Positions 1 to 6,767 of a stretch of 6,767 nucleotides of DNA are shown here, in pieces. The stretch is from Paracoccaceae bacterium (GTDB lineage Bacteria > Pseudomonadota > Alphaproteobacteria > Rhodobacterales > Rhodobacteraceae): NCBI GenBank assembly GCA_007119835.1, contig SKOX01000496.1, positions 1-6,767 of the forward strand, in the 5' to 3' direction. The first letter of the stretch is position 1. Each line of letters opens with the position of its first letter. The notes below the pieces were generated by a model that saw only the letters and a list, made by a program, of their open reading frames with translations, did not search any database and had not been told where the DNA came from. Both the position numbers and the translations under genes were made by a program.

Positions 1-942
1 CTGCTCGGCCAGGTCGAGGAGGAGTTCGCGGCCCAGCTCGCGCCCGGCGACACCTTCCTGATCGGCGGCGAGACCGTGCGCTACGAGCGACTGCGCGAGA
101 TGGCGGTCGAGGTCACCCGCGCGCCGTCGCGCGAGCCGAGGATCGCGGTCTACTACGGCACGAAGCTCGCGATCTCCTCGAAGCTCGCGCGGCGGGTCAT
201 GGCGTTCCTCGCCGATCCCTCCCGCTGGAGCGATCTGCCCGCACACACCGCCGATTGGCTGGCGCTGCAGGCGCGGATCAGCCGGATGCCGACGCCCGAG
301 ACGCTGCTCGTCGAGACCTTCCGGCGCGGCGGGCGGCACCACCTCGCGGTCTACGGCTTCGCGGGCAAGAACGCGCACCAGACGCTCGGGCTGATCCTGT
401 CGCGGCGGATGGAGGCCGCGGGGATGGCGCCGCTCGGCTTCGTCGCGGCCGACCACGCGCTGCTCCTCTGGGGCCTCGAGGCGGTCGAGGACCCCGCCGC
501 CCTGCTCGCGCCCGAAGGGCTGCGGGAGGGGCTCGAGGTCTGGCTCGCGGAGAACGCGGTGATGAAGCGGACCTTCCGCAACGCGTCGATCGTGGCGGGG
601 CTGATCGCGCGCAACCACCCGGGCCTGCGAAAGACGGGGCGGCAGGCGACCTTCTCCTCGGACATCCTCTACGGCACGCTTCGGCGTCACGATCCCGATC
701 ACCTGATGCTCAGGATCACCCGGGAGGAGGCGGCGCGCGGGCTGGTCGATTTCGGACGGGTCGAGGAGATGCTGGCGCGGGCGGCGGGGCGGATCACGCT
801 GGTGCGGGCGCCGCACGTCACCCCGCTCGCAGCACCTCTCCTGCTCGAGGCCGGGCGGGTGCCGATCAGGGGCAGGGGCGAGGCGCAACTCGTCGAGGAG
901 GAGGCGGCGCGGCTCCTCGCCGAGGCGGGGCTCACGCTCTAG
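1..942 (+). CDS. Ligase-associated DNA damage response DEXH-box helicase, C-terminal part (5' end outside window)
   Basis: The reading frame is open from the first base and ends at TAG 940-942, giving the last 313 residues of a protein whose family is usually about 800 residues. The ATPase core motifs (Walker A, DEXH) are therefore outside the window. What is visible is the end of the Lhr-like core (GQVEEEF..., PGDTFLIGGE at about residues 15-24) followed by the DEAD/H-associated domain typical of Lhr-type helicases. Recognisable stretches are LLVETFRRGGRHHLAVYGF, KNAHQTLGLILSRRMEAAG, ENAVMKRTFRNASIVAGLI and KTGRQATFSSDILYGTLRRH. These match the ligase-associated branch of Lhr-like helicases as I know them. 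The family is a 3'-5' nucleic-acid translocase linked to DNA repair and is commonly encoded beside an ATP-dependent ligase, an exonuclease and PdeM. The pdeM gene 116 bases downstream supports this assignment over a generic Lhr. The protein ends ...LAEAGLTL. No frameshift is seen. Confidence 0.9.
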   Translation: MLGQVEEEFAAQLAPGDTFLIGGETVRYERLREMAVEVTRAPSREPRIAVYYGTKLAISSKLARRVMAFLADPSRWSDLPAHTADWLALQARISRMPTPETLLVETFRRGGRHHLAVYGFAGKNAHQTLGLILSRRMEAAGMAPLGFVAADHALLLWGLEAVEDPAALLAPEGLREGLEVWLAENAVMKRTFRNASIVAGLIARNHPGLRKTGRQATFSSDILYGTLRRHDPDHLMLRITREEAARGLVDFGRVEEMLARAAGRITLVRAPHVTPLAAPLLLEAGRVPIRGRGEAQLVEEEAARLLAEAGLTL

Positions 943-960
943 CCGCACGGGAGGGCGCCG

Positions 961-1022
961 CGGGGCCCCGGGGGTCCGGGCGAGCCCGGACCCCTCCCCG
1001 CGGCGGGGCGGCTTTGCCGCCC
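961..1022. repeat. Cluster of back-to-back palindromes between the helicase gene and pdeM
   Basis: Several inverted repeats lie end to end. A perfect 10-base palindrome CGGGGCCCCG is at 961-970. A perfect 10-bp stem, GGGGTCCGGG (971-980) against CCCGGACCCC (985-994), has a CGAG loop. A 4-bp stem CCCC/GGGG lies at 996-1008. A perfect 7-bp stem, GGGCGGC (1006-1012) against GCCGCCC (1016-1022), has a TTT loop. The last two share bases, so they are alternatives. None is followed by a T-run on either strand, so these are not canonical intrinsic terminators. They may be a REP-like dispersed element or an RNA-stabilising or attenuating structure between two co-oriented genes. The structures are seen directly; the role is inference. 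Confidence 0.6.
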
Positions 1023-1058
1023 TTGCCAGGCCGCACCATCTCGCGGCATGTCGCGCCC

Positions 1059-1754
1059 ATGTCCGACGTCGCCTTCACCTGCGCCGGCACACGGCTCGTC
1101 GCCTGCGCTTCCGGAGCCTTGTGGCTGCCTGCGGCACGGCTTCTCTGCGTCTCGGACCTGCATCTGGGACGGTCCGAGCGGCTGGCGCGGCAGGGAGGCG
1201 GGCTCCTGCCCCCCTACGAGACGGCGGAGACGCTCGACCGGCTGGCGCGGGAGATCGAGGTCAGAACGCCGGCGACGGTGGTGTGCCTCGGGGACAGCTT
1301 CGACGACGGCGCCTGCGAGGCAGGGCTCGCGGAGGCGGATCGCGGGCGGCTGACGGCGCTGATGGCGGGGCGGGACTGGGTCTGGATCGCGGGCAACCAC
1401 GATCCCGGGCCGGTGGCGCTCGGCGGGCGGCATCTGGCGCAGCTGGAGCGCACGGGGCTGGTCTTCCGGCATGCTCCGGAGGCGGGGGCTTGCACGGGAG
1501 AGGTGGCGGGGCATCTCCATCCGAAGTTCCGGCGCCGCCTCAACGGGACGCAGGTGAGCCGGCCCTGCTTCCTCGCGGACGGCCGGCGGGTGATCCTGCC
1601 GGCCTTCGGGGCCTATACCGGCGGGCTCTCGGCGGACGATCCCGCCGTCGCATCGCTCCTCGATCCGGCCACCTGCATCGCGATCCTGACAGGCGCGCGC
1701 TGCGTCGCCCTGCCGCTCGCAACGAAGGCGGCGCTCCGGCGACAGCGGGCGTGA
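1059..1754 (+). CDS. pdeM: Ligase-associated DNA damage response endonuclease PdeM (calcineurin-like metallophosphoesterase)
   Basis: This encodes 231 residues, normal for the family. It carries the full set of binuclear-metal motifs of calcineurin-like phosphoesterases: D33-x-H35 in CVSDLHLG, G78-D79-x-x-D82 in CLGDSFDD, G112-N113-H114-D115, a candidate metal-ligand His at 138 (FRHAP), and G151-H152-x-H154-P in GEVAGHLHPKFR. The LLPPYET stretch at 49-55 and the AFGAYTGGL stretch at 182-190 also fit PdeM as I remember it. There is no signal peptide or membrane segment, so the protein should be cytoplasmic. The predicted role is an endonuclease or phosphodiesterase in the ligase-helicase-exonuclease repair set, consistent with the helicase gene just upstream. 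ATG 1059 was chosen because the conserved N-terminus (FxxAGTRLV) starts right after it and no in-frame start lies close upstream. No clear Shine-Dalgarno precedes it, so it may depend on readthrough from the helicase message or a leaderless-like start. The stop is TGA 1752-1754. Confidence 0.93.
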   Translation: MSDVAFTCAGTRLVACASGALWLPAARLLCVSDLHLGRSERLARQGGGLLPPYETAETLDRLAREIEVRTPATVVCLGDSFDDGACEAGLAEADRGRLTALMAGRDWVWIAGNHDPGPVALGGRHLAQLERTGLVFRHAPEAGACTGEVAGHLHPKFRRRLNGTQVSRPCFLADGRRVILPAFGAYTGGLSADDPAVASLLDPATCIAILTGARCVALPLATKAALRRQRA

Positions 1755-1815
1755 TCCGAGCCCGCCGGACCGTGGCCAACCTGGACAGGCACAAGCAATC
1801 GAGGGGCATGTGCGT

Positions 1816-1838
1816 CGCCGGATGGTGCACGCCCGGCG
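1816..1838. terminator. Possible weak hairpin between convergent pdeM and folD
   Basis: CGCCGG (1816-1821) can pair with CCGGCG (1833-1838) around an 11-base loop that itself contains the palindrome GTGCAC. It lies in the 89-base gap between the convergent pdeM and folD stop codons, where a bidirectional terminator would be expected. No T-run follows on either strand and a 6-bp GC stem is easily found by chance in this composition. Nothing else in 1755-1843 stands out. This is a low-confidence call. Confidence 0.2.
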
Positions 1839-1843
1839 CCTGG

Positions 1844-2737
1844 TCAGCTCGGCAGTCCCTCGGGCTCCGGCACGCCGTTCACCCGGCAGCAGGCGCGCAG
1901 GGTGTTCGACAGGAGGCATGCGATCGTCATGGGGCCGACGCCGCCCGGAACGGGGGTGATCGCACCGGCGATCTCGGAGACCGCGGCGAAGTCGACGTCG
2001 CCGACGAGCCGCTCGCCCCCGGAGCCGTCGGACACGCGGTTTATGCCGACGTCGATCACCGTCGCCCCTTGGCGGACGTGGTCGCGGCCGAGCATCTCGG
2101 GCCGGCCGACGGCGGCGACGAGGATGTCGGCGCGGCGGCAGACCGCGGCGAGGTCGCGGGTACGCGAATGCGCGATGGTGACCGTGGCGCTCTCGCGCAG
2201 GAGGAGCTGGGCCATCGGCTTGCCGACGATGGTCGAGCGGCCGACCACCACCGCCTCGGCGCCTGCGAGCGAACCGAGCGTCCGGCGCAGGAGGTCGAGG
2301 CAGCCGAGCGGCGTGCACGGCACGAGCGCGGACTGCCCGGTCACGAGCCGGCCGACGTTGACGGCGTGGAAGCCGTCCACGTCCTTCGCCGGGTCGATCG
2401 CGTCGATCACCGCCTCCGCCCGCACGCCGTCGGGCAAAGGCAGCTGCACGAGGATGCCGTGCACGCCCGGATCGGCGTTCAGCCTGGCGATGAGGGTGAG
2501 AAGGTCGGCCTCCGAGGTCTCCGCCGGCAGGCGGTGTTCGATCGACTCCATGCCGGCCTCGCGGGTCTGGCGGCCCTTGTTGCGGACGTAGACCTGGCTT
2601 GCAGGGTCCTCGCCCACGAGCACGACCGCAAGCCCGGGCACGAGCCCGTGCGTGGTCTTGAGCCGCACCGCTTCCTCACGGACGCGGGCCCGGATCTCGG
2701 CCGCCACGGCCTTGCCGTCGATGATCGCCGCCGGCAT
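1844..2737 (-). CDS. folD: Bifunctional 5,10-methylene-THF dehydrogenase / 5,10-methenyl-THF cyclohydrolase
   Basis: This encodes 297 residues, close to the usual length of about 285-300. FolD oxidises 5,10-methylene-THF with NADP+ to 5,10-methenyl-THF and hydrolyses it to 10-formyl-THF, reversibly, in the cytoplasm. The N-terminal catalytic domain has SQVYVRNK with Tyr50 and catalytic Lys54, QLPLP at 98-102 and KDVDGFH with Asp121. The Rossmann nucleotide-binding domain has GRSTIVGKP at 166-174. The C-terminal signature [11 protein letters not shown] is at 261-271. All expected residues are present. The start ATG 2737-2735 shares its A with the TGA stop of fhs (TGATG), and GAGGGG (2751-2746), inside the last fhs codons, lies 8 bases upstream as a ribosome-binding site. 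The frame stays open further upstream, but that extension is only the fhs gene read out of frame. Tight coupling to fhs makes a complete formate-to-methylene-THF module. The gene ends facing pdeM. Confidence 0.97.
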   Translation of the reverse strand: MPAAIIDGKAVAAEIRARVREEAVRLKTTHGLVPGLAVVLVGEDPASQVYVRNKGRQTREAGMESIEHRLPAETSEADLLTLIARLNADPGVHGILVQLPLPDGVRAEAVIDAIDPAKDVDGFHAVNVGRLVTGQSALVPCTPLGCLDLLRRTLGSLAGAEAVVVGRSTIVGKPMAQLLLRESATVTIAHSRTRDLAAVCRRADILVAAVGRPEMLGRDHVRQGATVIDVGINRVSDGSGGERLVGDVDFAAVSEIAGAITPVPGGVGPMTIACLLSNTLRACCRVNGVPEPEGLPS

Positions 2738-4413
2738 CAGAAGAGCCCCTCGATCAGGCCGGCCTCGTCGAGCCGGATCGCCTCGGCGGCCGGGCGCTGC
2801 GGCAGGCCGGGCATGGTCATGATCTCGCCGCAGATCGCGACGATGAAGCCCGCGCCGGCGGAGAGCCGCACCTCGCGGACCGGCAGACCGAAGCCCTTGG
2901 GCGCGCCGCGCAAATTCGGGTCGGTCGAGAACGAATACTGGGTCTTGGCCATGCAGATCGGCAGGTTGCCGTAGCCTGCCCTCTCCCAATCGCGGAGCTG
3001 GGCGCGGACCCTGGTGTCGGCGAGCACCTCGTCGGCGCGGTAGATGCGCTTCGCGATGGTTTCGATCTTCTCGAACAGCGGCATTTCGTCGGGATAAAGG
3101 GTGTCAAACTGGCTTGGGCCGCCCTCGGCCAGCGCAGCCACCCGGCGGGCGAGCGGCTCGATGCCGGCCGAGCCGTCGGCCCAGTGGCGGCAGACATGCG
3201 CCTCGCTGCCGTGCTGTTGCACGTAGTCCATCACCGTCGCGATCTCGGCTTCGGTGTCGCCGGTGAAGTGGTTGATCGCGACCAGGATGGGCACGCCGAA
3301 GGACTTCACGTTGGCGATGTGCCGCCCGAGATTGGCGCAGCCGCGGTAGACCGCCTCGACGTTCTCGGCCGCAAGGTCGGCCTTGGCGACGCCGCCGTTC
3401 ATCTTGAGCGCGCGCACGGTCGCCACGATCACCGCGACGTTGGGGCGCAGGCCGCCCTTGCGGCACTTGATGTCGAAGAACTTCTCGGCGCCGAGGTCGG
3501 CACCGAAGCCCGCCTCCGTCACGACATAGTCGCCGAGCTTGAGCGCGGTCGCGGTGGCGATCAGCGAGTTGCAGCCGTGGGCGATGTTCGCGAAGGGCCC
3601 GCCGTGGACGAAGGCCGGGTTGTTCTCGAGGGTCTGGACGAGGTTCGGCTGCATCGCCTGGGCGAGCAGCACGGTCATCGCGCCGTCCGCCTTGATGTCG
3701 CGGGCATAGATCGGGTTGCGGTCGCGGGTATAGGCCACGACGATGTCGCCGAGCCGGCGGCGCAGGTCGTCGAGGTCGGCGGCAAGGCAGAGGATCGCCA
3801 TGATCTCGGAGGCGACCGTGATGTCGAAGCCGGTCTGGCGCGGGAAGCCGTTGGCGACGCCGCCGAGGGAAACGACGGTGTCGCGCAGGGCGCGATCGTT
3901 CATGTCCATCACCCGGCGCCAGGCGATACGGCGCGGGTCTATGCCGAGGTCGTTGCCCCAGTAGATGTGGTTGTCGATCATCGCCGAAAGCAGGTTGTGC
4001 GCGGCCGTGATCGCGTGGAAGTCGCCGGTGAAGTGGAGGTTGATGTCCTCCATAGGCACGACCTGGGCGCGGCCGCCGCCGGCCGCGCCGCCCTTCATGC
4101 CGAAGCAGGGTCCGAGCGAGGGCTCGCGGATGCAGATGACCGCCTTCTTGCCGATGGCGTTGAGCCCGTCGCCCAGGCCCACGGTCGTCGTGGTCTTTCC
4201 CTCGCCGGCAGGGGTCGGGTTGATCGCGGTGACGAGCACGAGCTTGCCGTCGGGCCGGTCGGCCAGGGAGCGGATGAAGTCGGCCGAGACCTTGGCCTTG
4301 TCGTGGCCGAAGGGAAGCAGGTGCTCGGGAGGAATTCCCAAGGCGGCGCCGATCTCCTGAATCGGCTTCTTCTCGGCGGCGCGTGCGATCTCGATGTCGG
4401 TCTTGTGGGCCAT
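2737..4413 (-). CDS. fhs: Formate--tetrahydrofolate ligase (10-formyl-THF synthetase)
   Basis: This encodes 558 residues, the normal length. The enzyme condenses formate with THF using ATP to give 10-formyl-THF, through a formyl-phosphate intermediate, in the cytoplasm. The N-terminus ([17 protein letters not shown]) is typical. The P-loop is [11 protein letters not shown] at 66-76. Further signatures are [19 protein letters not shown] at 96-114, [19 protein letters not shown] at 124-142, and near the C-terminus [19 protein letters not shown], ending EGLF. No key motif is missing. The start ATG 4413-4411 is preceded by GGGAGGAA, with GGAGG 9 bases from the start codon, and fits the family N-terminus. 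It is followed directly by folD with a one-base overlap, so the two are surely co-transcribed. The ftsH terminator upstream suggests a separate transcript. In aerobic alphaproteobacteria the pair commonly serves assimilation or oxidation of C1 units as formate; which direction applies here cannot be told from the sequence. Confidence 0.97.
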   Translation of the reverse strand: MAHKTDIEIARAAEKKPIQEIGAALGIPPEHLLPFGHDKAKVSADFIRSLADRPDGKLVLVTAINPTPAGEGKTTTTVGLGDGLNAIGKKAVICIREPSLGPCFGMKGGAAGGGRAQVVPMEDINLHFTGDFHAITAAHNLLSAMIDNHIYWGNDLGIDPRRIAWRRVMDMNDRALRDTVVSLGGVANGFPRQTGFDITVASEIMAILCLAADLDDLRRRLGDIVVAYTRDRNPIYARDIKADGAMTVLLAQAMQPNLVQTLENNPAFVHGGPFANIAHGCNSLIATATALKLGDYVVTEAGFGADLGAEKFFDIKCRKGGLRPNVAVIVATVRALKMNGGVAKADLAAENVEAVYRGCANLGRHIANVKSFGVPILVAINHFTGDTEAEIATVMDYVQQHGSEAHVCRHWADGSAGIEPLARRVAALAEGGPSQFDTLYPDEMPLFEKIETIAKRIYRADEVLADTRVRAQLRDWERAGYGNLPICMAKTQYSFSTDPNLRGAPKGFGLPVREVRLSAGAGFIVAICGEIMTMPGLPQRPAAEAIRLDEAGLIEGLF

Positions 4414-4422
4414 GCCAACCTT

Positions 4423-4439
4423 CCTCCCGGCTGAGCCGG
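4423..4439 (-). promoter_or_regulatory. fhs ribosome-binding site with an abutting small hairpin
   Basis: On the - strand GGAGG (4427-4423) lies 9 bases before the fhs ATG, a strong Shine-Dalgarno that supports this start. Directly upstream, CCGGCT (4439-4434) and AGCCGG (4432-4427) form an inverted repeat with its 3' arm touching the first G of GGAGG. A realistic fold is a 5-bp stem with a TCA loop. It could tune access of the ribosome, but it is short and may be chance. Confidence 0.5.
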
Positions 4440-4538
4440 CATCCTAAGCCAGGGCTGCGCCCGACGGCGACCCTTCTTTGGTGTCGTTCCCGCAGCTTCC
4501 GCGCGCAAACTTCCGGAGCGCGATGGGCCAGAATGCGA

Positions 4539-4564
4539 AAGACCCCGCGCGGGCGCGGGGTCTT
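4539..4564 (-). terminator. Intrinsic terminator downstream of ftsH
   Basis: An 11-bp perfect stem, 4539-4549 (AAGACCCCGCG) against 4554-4564 (CGCGGGGTCTT), has a 4-base loop. It lies 37 bases past the ftsH stop. Read on the - strand, the stem ends in TCTTT and continues CGCATT, a short and interrupted T-tract. It is the best terminator in the window and separates the tilS-ftsH transcript from fhs-folD. The remaining 4440-4538 stretch holds no gene. A weak -10-like TAGGAT (- strand, 4448-4443) ahead of fhs lacks a recognisable -35, so I do not call an fhs promoter. Confidence 0.8.
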
Positions 4565-4600
4565 GCCGAGTGGTGGTGCCGGATGCGGGGTCGGCGGCCG

Positions 4601-6535
<1,935 letters not shown>

Positions 6536-6540
6536 GAGGC

Positions 6541-6767
6541 TCACTCCAGTCGGGAAGGGCCGCCGGCCGTGCCGGAGGTATCAACGTCTAACATAAGGCC
6601 TCCACCGGCGACTTCAACGCAAGACGACGCGACCTGCGGCCACCCCGAACGGCCGCGCGGCCATGGCGGCGGCACCGGCGCGATCCGCTCGAAGCGCCAC
6701 GGCCCCTGCCCCGTCGCGACCGGTGCCGCGACGAGCGTCCCCTCCCGCCAGAGCGCCGGCGTCGACA
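6541..6767 (-). CDS. tilS: Probable tRNA(Ile)-lysidine synthase TilS, C-terminal 74 residues (5' end outside window)
   Basis: A frame open from the window edge on the - strand reads 74 residues and stops at TGA 6543-6541. It begins [17 protein letters not shown], which resembles the C-terminal tail of alphaproteobacterial TilS (a PALWR-G-LVAAP-type strand), and it sits directly before ftsH, the usual tilS-ftsH order. TilS adds lysine to C34 of the AUA-reading tRNA-Ile with ATP. The catalytic N-terminal PP-loop domain is not in the window, so the name rests on this short tail and on gene order. The last 45 residues are Pro/Gly/Arg-rich and less family-like than the first 30, so the tail may be lineage-specific. 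The TGA overlaps the upstream ftsH GTG candidate by four bases (GTGA) and lies 5 bases before the preferred one. A frameshifted alternative end in another frame seems less likely because the PALWR match is in this frame. Confidence 0.7.
   Translation of the reverse strand, partial: STPALWREGTLVAAPVATGQGPWRFERIAPVPPPWPRGRSGWPQVASSCVEVAGGGLMLDVDTSGTAGGPSRLE
6544..6547 (-). promoter_or_regulatory. Shine-Dalgarno GGAG deciding the ftsH start
   Basis: On the - strand GGAG (6547-6544) stands 8 bases before the GTG at 6535-6533. The competing in-frame GTG (6544-6542) starts on the last G of this motif and has no purine-rich motif of its own upstream, so the site favours the downstream start. Confidence 0.55.
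6590..6617 (-). promoter_or_regulatory. Candidate ftsH promoter inside the end of tilS
   Basis: On the - strand TTGAAG (6617-6612) and TATGTT (6595-6590) are separated by 16 bases, each matching 4 of 6 positions of the sigma-70 hexamers. The -10 lies in CTTATGTTAG, a local AT-rich patch in otherwise GC-rich sequence, about 55-60 bases before the ftsH start. A CTTG at 6625-6622 and the TTGAA core also resemble heat-shock (RpoH-type) -35 elements, and ftsH is a known heat-shock gene in several proteobacteria. The assignment to a sigma factor is inference. Confidence 0.4.

Noticed and set aside
255..1058. An upstream extension of pdeM in the same frame, through the helicase gene
   Set aside because: The region encodes the helicase in another frame, and the extension translates to Arg/Ala/Gly-rich sequence. 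PdeM homology begins right after ATG 1059.
939..2318. A 459-codon - strand frame opposite pdeM and overlapping the folD end
   Set aside because: Its composition is extremely Arg/Pro-rich, it resembles no family, and it overlaps well-supported genes.
1121..2974. A 617-codon + strand frame running through pdeM, the convergent gap and the folD and fhs antisense
   Set aside because: It crosses two recognised genes in the wrong frame or strand, has low-complexity Ala/Gly/Arg composition and no domain. The open frame reflects the scarcity of stop codons at this GC content.
2738..2989. An N-terminal extension of folD of 84 residues
   Set aside because: It is the fhs C-terminal coding region read out of frame. 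FolD homology starts at ATG 2737, which has its own ribosome-binding site.
3184..4434. A 416-codon open frame on the + strand opposite fhs
   Set aside because: The opposite strand encodes a full-length, clearly recognisable Fhs. The + strand translation is Ala/Gly/Val/Asp/Arg-rich with no family resemblance, which is what GC-rich codon bias produces.
4414..4538. A possible folate-type riboswitch in the fhs leader
   Set aside because: Apart from the small hairpin next to the Shine-Dalgarno I could not recognise any conserved riboswitch core, so no call is made.

Overview
The window is a very GC-rich piece of bacterial chromosome. By eye the third codon positions are strongly biased to G or C, which is also why long spurious frames stay open opposite the real genes. 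Gene content and protein signatures point to an alphaproteobacterium. These include the FtsH N-terminus beginning GNTKNIAFW, the tilS-ftsH order, and the pairing of a ligase-associated DEXH helicase with a PdeM phosphoesterase. A Rhodobacterales-like lineage is my best guess, but this rests on memory of the families and not on a search.

Layout: on the + strand lie the 3' part of a ligase-associated DEXH-box helicase gene (1-942), a palindrome-dense spacer (943-1058) and pdeM (1059-1754). On the - strand, read right to left, are the 3' end of a gene that is probably tilS (6767-6541), ftsH (6535-4601), an intrinsic terminator (4564-4539), fhs (4413-2737) and folD (2737-1844). The two blocks converge in an 89-base gap at 1755-1843.

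Function: helicase and PdeM belong to the ligase-associated DNA-repair set; their usual partners, an ATP-dependent ligase and a metallo-beta-lactamase-fold exonuclease, may lie upstream of the window. Fhs and FolD form a complete tetrahydrofolate one-carbon module (formate to 10-formyl-, 5,10-methenyl- and 5,10-methylene-THF), joined by a one-base TGATG stop/start overlap. TilS (tRNA-Ile lysidine synthetase) and FtsH (membrane AAA+ metalloprotease) form the conserved tilS-ftsH pair. A candidate promoter inside the end of tilS could let ftsH be transcribed on its own.

All six genes look like intact members of known families, apart from the two cut by the window edges. I see no mobile element, CRISPR array, RNA gene or foreign island, and nothing that amounts to an undescribed system. 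The points worth a second look are small: the palindrome cluster before pdeM, the internal ftsH promoter, the choice of ftsH start, the odd tail of TilS, and a hairpin touching the fhs ribosome-binding site.
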